Shown: positions 34,630 to 44,694 of the stretch, one piece after another
Position numbering within the stretch: position 1 is the stretch's first letter
Layout of the letters: every line of letters begins with the position of its first letter
NCBI GenBank assembly: GCA_942491945.1
Contig: CALODD010000058.1
Span: forward strand, 1-47,571
DNA length: 47,571 bases
Direction of reading: 5' to 3'
Source of the DNA: JAJDYQ01 sp942491945
GTDB taxonomy: Bacteria; Pseudomonadota; Gammaproteobacteria; JAJDYQ01
The notes under the pieces: generated by a model
The model's database searches: none
Seen by the model: only the letters and a program-made list of their open reading frames with translations
Told to the model about the DNA's origin: nothing
Program-made: the position numbers and the translations under genes

Positions 34630-35754
34630 TTAACGTTGATCGATTGGAACGAACTTACGATCTTCTGGGCCAACATAGTTCGCACTAGGGCGAATAATCT
34701 TGCCATCTTCACGTTGTTCGATGACGTGAGAACCCCAACCGGCTGTACGTGCTACGACAAACAGTGGCGTAAACATGTTCGTGGGTACACCCATCATGTG
34801 ATACGAAACCGCTGAGAACCAGTCCAGGTTCGGGAACATTTTCTTGGCATCCCACATGACGGATTCCAGACGATCAGCGATGTCATACATCTTGGTATCT
34901 CCGGCTTCGTCAGACAGATCTTTGGCAACCTGTTTGATCACTTCGTTACGTGGATCGCTCACGGTATAAACCGGGTGACCGAAACCGATAACGATTTCTT
35001 TGTTGGCAACACGCTCTTTGATATCCGCTTCTGCCTGGTCTGGATTGTCATAACGTTTCTGGATATCGAAAGCGACTTCATTCGCACCGCCATGTTTTGG
35101 ACCACGCAATGCGCCGATACCACCTGTAATACAGGAGTAAATATCAGACCCCGTTCCAGCGATCACGCGAGAAGCAAACGTTGATGCATTGAATTCGTGC
35201 TCTGCATATAGGATCAGTGAAATATGCATTGCCTTCACTTCAGTCTCTGTTGGTTCACGACCATGCAACATGCGCAGGAAGTGACCACCCATTGAGTCAT
35301 CGTCAGTTTCTACTTCGACACGACGAGCATTATGGCTCCAGTGGTACCAGTAGATCAGCATGGACGAAAAACTCGCCAGTAATTTGTCGATGATGTCACG
35401 AGTTTCCGCAGCTGGCTGAGTTTCACGCTCTGGCAGGATATTACCGAGTACAGAACAACCGGTACGCATGACATCCATTGGATGTGCCGATGCTGGAATA
35501 TGCTCCAGTGCGCTCTTCAATGCACAAGGCAGCCCACGCAATGCCTTTAGCTTTTCTTTATAGGCTTTGAGTTCGGCATGGTTTGGTAACCTGCCATGAA
35601 CCAGCAGATGAGCAACTTCTTCAAACTCACAGCTCAGTGCAAGTTCTTTAATATCGTAACCTCGGTAGTGCAGATCATTACCTGTACGTCCGACTGTACA
35701 AATCGCGGTATTACCCGCCGCGGTACCCGATAGTGCGACCGACTTCTTACCCAT
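34630..35754 (-). CDS. prpC: 2-methylcitrate synthase / PrpC-type citrate synthase
   Basis: Condenses propionyl-CoA (or acetyl-CoA) with oxaloacetate. From the ATG at 35754, preceded by AAGGAGG, it has 374 residues. The sequence is very close to E. coli PrpC: KKSVALSG, NTAICTVG, HYRGYDI, RGLPCALK, HPMDVMRTG, then active-site GALRGPKHGGANE (His), VIGFGHPVYT (His), and C-terminal IRPSANYVGPEDRKFVPI. The rest of the methylcitrate cycle (prpB, prpD/acnD, prpF) and a PrpR regulator are absent. It may therefore serve as a citrate synthase or work with unlinked genes. A hairpin (ACCCT/AGGGG) occurs in the leader. Confidence 0.9.
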   Translation of the reverse strand: MGKKSVALSGTAAGNTAICTVGRTGNDLHYRGYDIKELALSCEFEEVAHLLVHGRLPNHAELKAYKEKLKALRGLPCALKSALEHIPASAHPMDVMRTGCSVLGNILPERETQPAAETRDIIDKLLASFSSMLIYWYHWSHNARRVEVETDDDSMGGHFLRMLHGREPTETEVKAMHISLILYAEHEFNASTFASRVIAGTGSDIYSCITGGIGALRGPKHGGANEVAFDIQKRYDNPDQAEADIKERVANKEIVIGFGHPVYTVSDPRNEVIKQVAKDLSDEAGDTKMYDIADRLESVMWDAKKMFPNLDWFSAVSYHMMGVPTNMFTPLFVVARTAGWGSHVIEQREDGKIIRPSANYVGPEDRKFVPIDQR

Positions 35755-35975
35755 ATGGTTTCCCTCCTTGTTCCACAACAACCCTACAGAAGGGGTGTCA
35801 GGATGATTAATTGAATAACTAGAAAATGGGTTTAATAGTTTATGTGATCATTAGTTTAATACAGGGAGACCTGATAACAACATTGAAGCCTTTAATACAT
35901 ATCATGAGCCCGGTGTTGACAAATCACATGAATGAGTGTTTATTTTTCTTATATTACAAATACTTAGGTAAATAT

Positions 35976-38696
35976 TTAAGAATGCCGTTGAGCCAGTATC
36001 CGCGACAGGTTAAAGTACATTTTTGATGCAGTACGTGGCATAAATCGGCTCAGGCGACGAATCCCGTCGGCGTGTAAACTGAGTAATTCTGTCTTTTCTT
36101 CTGCGATCACATCTGCGGTACGCTCGACGCTACCCAGAAATGCGACCTCACCAAACACCGTTCCCACACCAAGACTAGCCGCATGACGATATTCACCTTC
36201 GTCTGATGCCCTGCGATAAGGCACGCGCACGTTCACACTTCCAGCCAGCACCACGTACACCTCATTACCAACATCACCTTTGCTAATAATCGTGTCGCCT
36301 TTTTCGAAAGTAATCCGCTGACTCATGGCGATCAACTTACGCACTTCAAATGAATTCATCTTGCGAAACAGCTCGCATTTATCCAACAGCTTCGAGCGTA
36401 GATTGACACCGATGACATCCCAGATCGTAACCAGTCGAACATAACCTAATAGGATGGGTAGCAGAATAAAATTAGAGATAACCGCCAATACGATTACCAG
36501 AGCACTCAATGCACCAAAGTGCACTACCGGTGGAAAGTCAGACATTGCCAGGACACCAAAGCCAGCAGTTAATGCGATAGATGTTGAGATTATGGGCCGT
36601 GCTTCATGCTCAATCGCAGCCAAAATTCCATCGACTGGATCCTCATGATATTTCATCTGCTGGTTATAACTGACCAGAAAATGCATAGTATCATCGACAC
36701 AGATGCCGATAGCTATCGCAGCAATCATGGCCGTGCCAGTATTCAGGGCAATGTCCGCATAACCCATTACACCGAATAAGATAATAACCGGAAAGATATT
36801 CGGTATTGCGGCAACAAAACCCGCTTTAATGTCCAGAAACAACACGGCAATAATCAATACAATCACTGCCAGCATAAACAGCAACGACGTCACCTGCCCT
36901 TCAACCATGGCATCAGATGCTTTACGCGATAACATGCCGTCACCAGTAATCGTGACCTGTAAGCCTGCTAATAGATTCTCGTCCGCATACGCCTGTATCT
37001 CTTCAATGATGCTACTAATTTCATCGGAGCTTGAAATGTTGTGGCGTATGACAATGCGGGTCTCATTGAACATATCGTTGATGTATGGGCGTGTCTTTTC
37101 TGGATCGATAAACAACATATATTCACGAACCTGACCATCATCCTCAGGCAAATAAAGCTCTCCGGGTTCAAGGTCTTCATCCATAACGTTATTAATCAGT
37201 TTGACGTAATCCACAAAGGACGAGGTCTTGTCAAAATATCCCGTGTCATCCAGATAGGATTGCAGATTCTTCACCTCTTCCAGATAACGTAGCTTGAGGA
37301 AGGTTTCTTCGATGGGACTGAAGAGGATAATATCCAGTGATTGCATGCCTGCCAGCTCATCATGCATAAAGCGTGCTTTTTGATGAATGGCAGCCTCTTC
37401 AGAAAAGAACGACATATTGTCGTTATCGACCTTAATCATGGATGAACCATACAGGCCGAGTATAAAAACCAGTGACGAAGTCAAAATAAACATCGTTCGA
37501 CGCTTATTCACCATCTTGAATAATGCCGTCGTCCAATGCGCATAACGATCGCGGGACTTAGCATCATCAGATCCATGATTACGCTCTGCAACTGGCCAGA
37601 CAAACAGTGACATCGAAGCTGGAAGAAACAGGCTGGTAATGAGAAAGTTTATGAACAGGCCCATTGAAGCGACCAGACCAAATTCTTTCAATAAGCTGAC
37701 ATCATTTAACGCAATAGAAAGAAAACCAAGGTAGGTCGTGACAAACGTAAGAACGACAGCAAGTCCGGTTGTACGTCCCATGACATCAACGGCGTCATAA
37801 CCACTACTGCCCTGCTCTCGCGCTCGATACCATGCGGAGAGCAAGTGTATGTCTTCCGTTGAACCGATAATAACCAGTAGCGCCGGCACGATTGAGGTCA
37901 TGATATTGATCGGCACATCTAGCATCACCAGCAGCGCCAGTGTCCATATAATGCTCATGCCTGCGGTCAGGAATGGCATCAACATGGCACTGACGCGTCT
38001 CATCGTGATCAACAATACGACTAACAAGGCCAACAGTGACAATGGCAAGATCGTTTGCTGATCGACGGCGATCTGTTCTGATAGACCGCCCAGGATATAA
38101 GGCAATCCAATCGCAAACACTTTTGATGCAATGTTCGAGTGTTTATCTAACTGCGCATCTACAGCCAACGTCATGGCTTCATCGCCAAGCGCCTCTGACT
38201 GCTCATTATCCAGGTGAAGATTTAGTGCCATAGTACGGCCGTCTTCAGACAATAGATTTCGAACTACAAAGGGGTTCAGTAATGCCGACTGCTTGATGGC
38301 TTCTGCCTGCTCCACTGTTTCTGGAATCTCGGCCAGGTAGGGGGTAAATCGAATATCTCCATCAATATTTTTCACATCATCGATGGTAAACAGGCTATCC
38401 CCGCCACTGATGAAGGGCAGCGCGACTAATGCGTCATACAGCTGCTTGATATCTGCGAGTCGTTCAGGCTGAAACAGATCATCGTCCTGAATCAATATGG
38501 CGATACTGTCTGCTGCCCCATAGTTTTCGACTATGCGCTGGTGAAACTGATATGAGGGGTCGTCTTTATCAACCAGACCTTGCGCGGAGACCTGTATTTT
38601 GAGGTCTGGTATATACGTCGCAAGACTACCTGTGATGATCAGTAATATCAGTACTGTCACCCAGGAAAACCTGGCCGCGAAATTAAATAGTTTCAT
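35976..38696 (-). CDS. RND/MMPL-type exporter fused to a cyclic-nucleotide-binding domain
   Basis: From the ATG at 38696 (GGGGG at Shine-Dalgarno distance) the product has 906 residues. The transporter part (about 1-740) has two copies of one membrane span, large periplasmic loop and five or six spans, as in MMPL/HpnN-like RND proteins; IVPALLVIIGSTEDIHLLSAW and IAIAIGICVDDTMHFLVSY carry the membrane acids used for proton coupling. The end (about 760-890) is a cNMP-binding fold: KGDTIISKGDVGNEVYVVL and the phosphate-binding cassette FGEVAFLGSVERTADV. Transport would thus be gated by a nucleotide. A longer frame to 39002 overlaps holC and is rejected. Cargo unknown, perhaps a lipid. Confidence 0.88.
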   Translation of the reverse strand: MKLFNFAARFSWVTVLILLIITGSLATYIPDLKIQVSAQGLVDKDDPSYQFHQRIVENYGAADSIAILIQDDDLFQPERLADIKQLYDALVALPFISGGDSLFTIDDVKNIDGDIRFTPYLAEIPETVEQAEAIKQSALLNPFVVRNLLSEDGRTMALNLHLDNEQSEALGDEAMTLAVDAQLDKHSNIASKVFAIGLPYILGGLSEQIAVDQQTILPLSLLALLVVLLITMRRVSAMLMPFLTAGMSIIWTLALLVMLDVPINIMTSIVPALLVIIGSTEDIHLLSAWYRAREQGSSGYDAVDVMGRTTGLAVVLTFVTTYLGFLSIALNDVSLLKEFGLVASMGLFINFLITSLFLPASMSLFVWPVAERNHGSDDAKSRDRYAHWTTALFKMVNKRRTMFILTSSLVFILGLYGSSMIKVDNDNMSFFSEEAAIHQKARFMHDELAGMQSLDIILFSPIEETFLKLRYLEEVKNLQSYLDDTGYFDKTSSFVDYVKLINNVMDEDLEPGELYLPEDDGQVREYMLFIDPEKTRPYINDMFNETRIVIRHNISSSDEISSIIEEIQAYADENLLAGLQVTITGDGMLSRKASDAMVEGQVTSLLFMLAVIVLIIAVLFLDIKAGFVAAIPNIFPVIILFGVMGYADIALNTGTAMIAAIAIGICVDDTMHFLVSYNQQMKYHEDPVDGILAAIEHEARPIISTSIALTAGFGVLAMSDFPPVVHFGALSALVIVLAVISNFILLPILLGYVRLVTIWDVIGVNLRSKLLDKCELFRKMNSFEVRKLIAMSQRITFEKGDTIISKGDVGNEVYVVLAGSVNVRVPYRRASDEGEYRHAASLGVGTVFGEVAFLGSVERTADVIAEEKTELLSLHADGIRRLSRFMPRTASKMYFNLSRILAQRHS

Positions 38697-38743
38697 GATA
38701 TTGCCCCCGGTAGCAATTTTGCCATATTTGGGCTGAAGCTTCA

Positions 38744-38758
38744 TGCTGCTAAGCAGCA
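38744..38758. promoter_or_regulatory. Perfect 7-1-7 palindrome between the RND gene and holC
   Basis: TGCTGCT-A-AGCAGCA. It lies 48 bp upstream of the RND start and 37 bp upstream of holC. TGATAAGAT just after it (38761-38769) resembles an extended -10 for holC. A regulator site for one or both genes is plausible. Confidence 0.4.
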
Positions 38759-38795
38759 CATGATAAGATGCACCATTGCCTGAAACACGAATATC

Positions 38796-39224
38796 ATGAC
38801 CCGAGTCGACTTTTATGTACTGAAGAAGAACACGCCCAATGCGCGTGTTGACTTCGTCTGCCGTCTGGCCGAAAAGGCCTATAAACAGGGACATCAGATC
38901 CTGCTGCACACCAACGATGCCAAGCAATCCGGCATCATTGATGATCTGCTCTGGACGTGGCAACAAGACAGCTTTATCCCACATGAACTGGCGACAGAAC
39001 AATCGTCAGATTGCCCGATCCTCATTAACCATAATCCAGATATTGATACACCGATGTGTGATGTCCTGATCAATATGGCCAGTGAAGTACCCTTATTCTT
39101 CAGCCAGTTCGAGCGTGTGACCGAGATCGTCGATGGCGATGAAGAAACGCGCCAGAAAGCACGCCAGCGTTATCGTTTCTATCAGGAACGCGGATATCCA
39201 CTAGAGTCTCACGACATTAATTGA
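38796..39224 (+). CDS. holC: DNA polymerase III chi subunit
   Basis: Clamp-loader accessory protein that links the polymerase to single-stranded-DNA-binding protein. The 142-residue product begins RVDFYVLKKNTPNARVDFVCRLAEKAYKQGH and has LLWTWQQDSFIPHELA and the terminal RQRYRFYQERGYPLESHDIN, all HolC features. It diverges from the RND gene and precedes the 131-residue protein and valS, as is usual in gammaproteobacteria. Confidence 0.95.
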   Translation: MTRVDFYVLKKNTPNARVDFVCRLAEKAYKQGHQILLHTNDAKQSGIIDDLLWTWQQDSFIPHELATEQSSDCPILINHNPDIDTPMCDVLINMASEVPLFFSQFERVTEIVDGDEETRQKARQRYRFYQERGYPLESHDIN

Positions 39225-39236
39225 TACGGTTCAGTT

Positions 39237-39632
39237 ATGAGTGATTCCAACATTCCCGTTTTAACCGATGTCGTCAGCCTGGGAGCGCTGGTGCCTGCAG
39301 GAACAGAAGCACCTACGCCAAACTCATCTACGAAACATAAATACGACGACCCGGAAGAAGCAACACAGACTGTCTTTGTGATGGAACCCAGTCCAACAGA
39401 ATCCAGCGGTAGCGAATTCTCTCTCGGCGACACAACTCCCGCTCCTGATAGTGAAGCGCCGACTGTTTTTAATCTGGATGACTCCGATACAGATAATGGA
39501 AATGAACGAGATGAGCTGAAAGCTCTGGTTGATGAAGCTATTCCCCGGATCATGCCTGAACTGGAAAAACTGGCTCGTAAAACCCTCCTTGATCTCATGA
39601 AAGCGCAAAAGGCTACAAAAAAGCCAAATTAA
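39237..39632 (+). CDS. Acidic, mostly disordered protein with a C-terminal helix
   Basis: 131 residues. The first about 90 are rich in Asp, Glu, Ser, Thr and Pro and likely unstructured (for example SPTESSGSEFSLGDTTPAPD). The end forms one amphipathic helix, DELKALVDEAIPRIMPELEKLARKTLLDLM split over about residues 94-123, followed by a basic tail. This layout (acidic linker plus terminal helix) recalls PopZ/DUF2497-like hubs but I cannot claim homology. Being between holC and valS, 12 bp after holC, it may take part in replication. The last codons form one arm of the terminator. Confidence 0.7.
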   Translation: MSDSNIPVLTDVVSLGALVPAGTEAPTPNSSTKHKYDDPEEATQTVFVMEPSPTESSGSEFSLGDTTPAPDSEAPTVFNLDDSDTDNGNERDELKALVDEAIPRIMPELEKLARKTLLDLMKAQKATKKPN

Positions 39633-39660
39633 ACCCGTTATAACGGCCCGTTTTTGTAGC
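39612..39660 (+). terminator. Nested hairpin terminator before valS
   Basis: Outer arms GCTACAAAAA (39612-39621) and TTTTTGTAGC (39651-39660) pair perfectly; inside lies CCGTTATAACGG (39635-39646), followed by CCCG and five T. Its left arm is within the preceding coding region. It would end the holC transcript, giving valS its own promoter. Confidence 0.6.
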
Positions 39661-39692
39661 TTCTCCGGTAAAATGCCGCGCTTTGAAACTCT

Positions 39693-39802
39693 ACTCAGCG
39701 CACGTAATACTGCGTTAAAAATGATCTCAAAATGCTCATTTACTCCCATGTAACTGCGCTTTCTCGATCATTTTTGCCTTGTCTTACGCACGCTGAACGA
39801 GT
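39693..39802 (+). repeat. Dispersed imperfect-palindrome repeat, copy D
   Basis: Lies 39 bp before valS. Inner arms AAAAATGATC (39717-39726) and GATCATTTTT (39766-39775) pair perfectly. Outer arms ACTCAGCGCACGTAA (39693-) and TTACGCACGCTGAACGAGT (to 39802) pair with a short bulge. The centre CTCAAAATGCTCATTTAC and GTAACTGCGCTTTCTCG is the family core. Confidence 0.85.
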
Positions 39803-39841
39803 TTCACGAAATACATTCAGTAATTGACTTAAGTACTATAT

Positions 39842-41984
39842 ATGGACAAGACCTACGCCCCACAGGACATCGAAGCTCGCTGGTATAAGACCTGGGAAGA
39901 CAACGGCTATTTCAAGCCTGATCACAATGGTGAAGGTAATCCCTTCTGCATCATGATCCCACCACCCAATGTCACGGGTAGCCTGCATATGGGCCATGGT
40001 TTCAATAACACCATTATGGACACCCTGACCCGTTATCAGCGTATGACCGGCAAGCCAACTCTGTGGCAACCGGGTACCGACCACGCCGGTATCGCCACAC
40101 AAATGGTAGTTGAGCGTCAGCTGGAAGCTCAGGGCAAAACCCGTCATGACCTCGGACGTGATGCCTTCATCGATCGTATCTGGGAATGGCGTGATGAATC
40201 CGGCGGCAATATTACGCGCCAGCTACGTCGTATCGGCTCGTCACTGGACTGGGAGCATGAGCGTTTCACCATGGACGATGGTCTGTCTGATGCGGTCAAA
40301 GAAGTCTTTGTTCGTTTATATGAGGAAGGCCTGATTTATCGCGGTAAACGTCTGGTGAACTGGGATCCGATTCTGCATACCGCCGTCTCGGATCTGGAAG
40401 TTATTTCCGAAGAAGAAAACGGCCATATGTGGCATATGAAGTATCCATTAGCAAATGGTACCGGCCATCTCGTTGTTGCCACAACACGTCCAGAAACCAT
40501 GCTGGGTGACTGTGCTGTTGCTGTTAATCCGAGTGATGAACGCTATAAGCACATGATCGGTGAATTACTGGAACTGCCATTGACTGGCCGCAAGATTCCG
40601 ATCATTGCCGATGAAGAACATGTCGATCCAGAGTTTGGAACGGGCTGCGTAAAGATTACTCCAGCACACGACTTCAACGACTACGGCGTCTGGCAACGTC
40701 ATCGCGATGAAGTAGCGGTCAGCGAACAGCTCCATGGTGGTTTGATTAATATCTTCACCATTGATGCAGCAGTCCGCGATAACGAAGAAGACGAAGGTCA
40801 ATTAATTCCTACGGCCTATATCGGCATGGATCGCTACGAAGCACGTAAACAAATCCTTGCCGATCTCGATGCCCAGGGCCTGTTAGAGCAGACCAAAGAA
40901 CATAAACTCATGGTGCCTCGTGGTGATCGCTCTGGCGCTGTCATCGAACCATTCCTGACCAATCAGTGGTATGTGAAAGTTGGGCCACTAGCCGAACCAG
41001 CCATTAAAGCCGTTGAAGACGGCACCATTCGCTTCATTCCCGATAACTGGAAGAACACTTACTACAGCTGGATGAACGATATTCAGGACTGGTGTATCAG
41101 CCGTCAGATCTGGTGGGGGCATCGCATCCCGGCCTGGTATGACGATACCGGTAATGTCTATGTTGGTCGTACCGAAGAGGAAGTTCGTCAGCAACATAAC
41201 CTCGAAGCCGACTATGTACTTCGCCAGGATGAAGATGTACTCGATACCTGGTTTAGTTCTGCCCTCTGGCCGTTCTCAACATTAGGTTGGCCAGAAGATA
41301 CCGAACGTCTGAAGACCTTCTACCCAACGTCAGTACTCGTTACAGGCTTTGACATCATCTTCTTCTGGGTCGCCCGCATGATCATGATTGGTATGAAGTT
41401 CATGGATGGCGAACCACCATTCAAAGATATCTATATCCACGGCCTGGTACGTGATTCGCATGGCGACAAGATGTCGAAGTCAAAAGGTAATGTACTCGAC
41501 CCAATTGATTTGATTGACGGCATCGACCTGGAATCACTCGTTAAGAAACGCACAACGGGCATGATGCAGCCACAGCTGGCGAAAAAGATTGAAAAGCAAA
41601 CTCGTCAGGAATTTCCTGAAGGCATACAGGCCTATGGAACAGACGCCATGCGTTTTACCTTTGCAGCTATGGCCTCGACTGGTCGTGACATCAAGTTCGA
41701 TATGTCTCGTATCGAAGGCTATCGTAATTTCTGCAATAAACTATGGAATGCGGCTCGCTACGTCCTGATGAATACCGAAGGACAGGATTGCGGTCTTGAA
41801 GGAAAAGACGTCGAATTATCCGCCGCTGATCAGTGGATAGTTTCTCGCTTACAGGAAACAACACACGGCATGACCGATGCGATTGATGGTTATCGTTTCG
41901 ATCACATGGCGCAGGCCATTTATGACTTCACCTGGCATGAATACTGCGCCTGGTATCTGGAGCTATCTAAAACAGTACTGAACA

Positions 41985-41990
<6 letters not shown>
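39842..41990 (+). CDS. valS: Valyl-tRNA synthetase, truncated at the chimeric junction
   Basis: Charges tRNA-Val. About 716 codons are genuine, against about 920-950 for the family. Class I signatures are present: HIGH-type PPNVTGSLHMGHG (near residue 40) and GDKMSKSKGNVLDP (near 545), with the editing domain between (TTRPETMLGDCAVAV). The match runs through the anticodon-binding start (WHEYCAWYLELSKTVLNS) and then turns abruptly into GC-rich sequence that reads purA on the other strand. The remaining part of the anticodon domain and the C-terminal coiled coil are missing. The open frame that runs on to 43180 is an artefact of the join. Confidence 0.95.
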
Positions 41991-42811
<821 letters not shown>

Positions 42812-43086
42812 GCGGGGGCGGATTGTGTCCGCTGCGCGCGGCGGTCACAAGGACCATCGGGCTCCCGCCGCGCTCCGGAACGGTCGGCGCTCCGTGTGGA
42901 ACAGGGGGGCGGCTGCGGAACTTGCTGTCCCCGCTTCGGGCGGAGACCCGGCCGCCGAAGACCGCGGGCGCGGAGCGCTCGCGCGACTTCCCGCTCGGGA
43001 TCTCCCGGCGAGGGTCGCCGCTCCGCGCACCGGTCGGAGGCTCGGGGATTCCCCACGGATCCCGGTCCGTCCTCTGCGCGCACTCG

Positions 43087-44692
43087 CTACGAGCCGCGAG
43101 CACCCTTGCGAGCGCGCCGCGGCCGTGGCCGCCGCCTCCGGGGGTGCGGACGTGGAGCTCGTCGCCGGCGGCCAGCGTGAAGCTCTCCCGGCCCGAGAGG
43201 TCGCGGGGTTCGCCCTTCGCCGGCACGTGGCGCGCGGAGCCCGGCGCTCCCGCGCCTCCGCCGGCCAGGCCCCAGGGGCCCGCGGCGCTGCCGGTCGGCG
43301 ATCCAGCTCGACCCGCGCGGGCTCGAGGAAGAGCAGCCGGCGCTCGATCCCATCGCCGCCCGGCCGCGCACCCTCGCCGCCCGATCCGCGCCGCACCGTG
43401 CCGGAGAGCACGCGCACCGGGGAGCTCATTCTCGAGGGCCTCGACCGGCGTGTTGCGCGTGTTCGTCATGTGCGTGTGCAGCGCGTGTGCCCCCGGTCCG
43501 TCGGCCGAGGCGCCGGCGCCGCCGGCCAGCGTCTCGTCGTACGTCCACGAGCGCTCGCCGTCGCGCGCGGCGCCGAACGACAGGTTGCTCATCGTCCCGG
43601 CGCTGGCGGCGGGCACGCGCGCGGGGTCGAGCTGCGCGAGCGCTCCGAGCAGCACGTCGACGATGCGCTGGCTGGTCTCGACGTTGCCCGCGGCCACGGC
43701 GGCGGGGTAGCGCGCGTCGACGAGGCTGCCCGGTCGCGTGACGCACGTCCACGCGAGCGCAGGATGCCGTCGTTGGTCGGTGTGCCGGGAGGCAGGAGCA
43801 GTGCGCAGGCACGTAGAACACGGCCGAGAGCAGCACCGCGCGCGGCGCGTCACGGCGTCCCGCGACCTGGTCGGGGTCGACTCCGTCTCGCGGAAGTCGA
43901 ACTCGAGCGTCGCCGCGCGCTTCGTGAGGCGCAGGCGGAGGGCGGCATGGCCTTCCCGCCGTCTCGAGCACGTGGTCCTCGAAGCTCCACGCGCCGTCGG
44001 GCATCCCGCGCAGGAGAGAGCGCGTGAGCTGCTCGGTCCAGTCCATCAACTGCGCGCCGCGCGCGCAGGAGCTCCGCGCGGCCGTGCTCGCGCGCCAGGG
44101 CGGCGAGCCGGCGCGCCGCCGATCCGGTTGGCGGCCACTGCGCGAGCAGATCGGCCTCGCGCTCGCGCGGCACGCGCATGTTCGCCAGGAGGAGGTCCAG
44201 CACGGGACGCACCAGGGTTCCGCCTTCCACGATTCGAATGGGAGGGATCCGGAGGCCCTCGCCGTGGATGTCGGAGGTGGGAGCCATCGAGCCCGGCTCC
44301 GCACCCCCCACGTCCGCGTGGTGCGCACGGTTCGCGCAGTAGAAGTCCGGGCGCGCGGATCCCGGGAGGTGCACCGGCGAGACCAGGGTGATGTCCGGCA
44401 GGTGCGTGCCGCCCGCGTAGGGATCGTTCAGCAGCACGACGTCCCCGGGACCCATCTCGACCCGCTCGATCGCGGCCTGGTCGCTCATGGGGGTCGAGCC
44501 CAGATGCACCGGCTGGTGCGAGGCCTGGCTGATCATGCGCCCGTCGCCGTCGAACAGCGCGCAGGAGAAGTCGCGCCGCTCCTTGATGTTGGGCGAGAAC
44601 GACGAGCGCTGCAGCGTGGCGCCCATCTCCTCCGCGACGGCCGCGAACAGGTGGTGGAAGACCTCGAGTCGAAGCGGATCGAGTCGCGCCAT
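43087..44692 (-). pseudogene. hyuB: Hydantoinase B/oxoprolinase gene with many frame changes
   Basis: ATP-dependent or independent hydantoin/5-oxoproline hydrolase beta-type subunit. Starting at ATG 44692 the sequence reads RLDPLRLEVFHHLFAAVAEEMG, SSFSPNIKERRDFSCALFD, HLGSTPMS and LNDPYAGGTHLPDITLVSPV, all typical. It then changes frame at least six times: conserved pieces QLMDWTEQLTRSLL (near 44040), LRLRLTKRAATLEFDFRETE (near 43920), DQVAG...NAPRAVLLSAVFYV-like (near 43840), GSLVDARYPAAVAAGNVETSQ (near 43700), HMTNTRNTPVEALENE (near 43450), PVRVLSGTVRRGSGGEG (near 43400) and FTLAAGDELHVRTPGGGGHG (near 43150) lie in different frames. Each piece is well conserved, so indel errors in this GC-rich DNA are more likely than decay. 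The 3' limit is approximate. Confidence 0.8.
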
Positions 44693-44694
44693 GC

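Noticed and set aside
38697..39002. 102-residue N-terminal extension of the RND protein
   Set aside because: It lies over holC on the other strand and lacks a ribosome site, while the ATG at 38696 has GGGGG and begins directly with the first membrane span.
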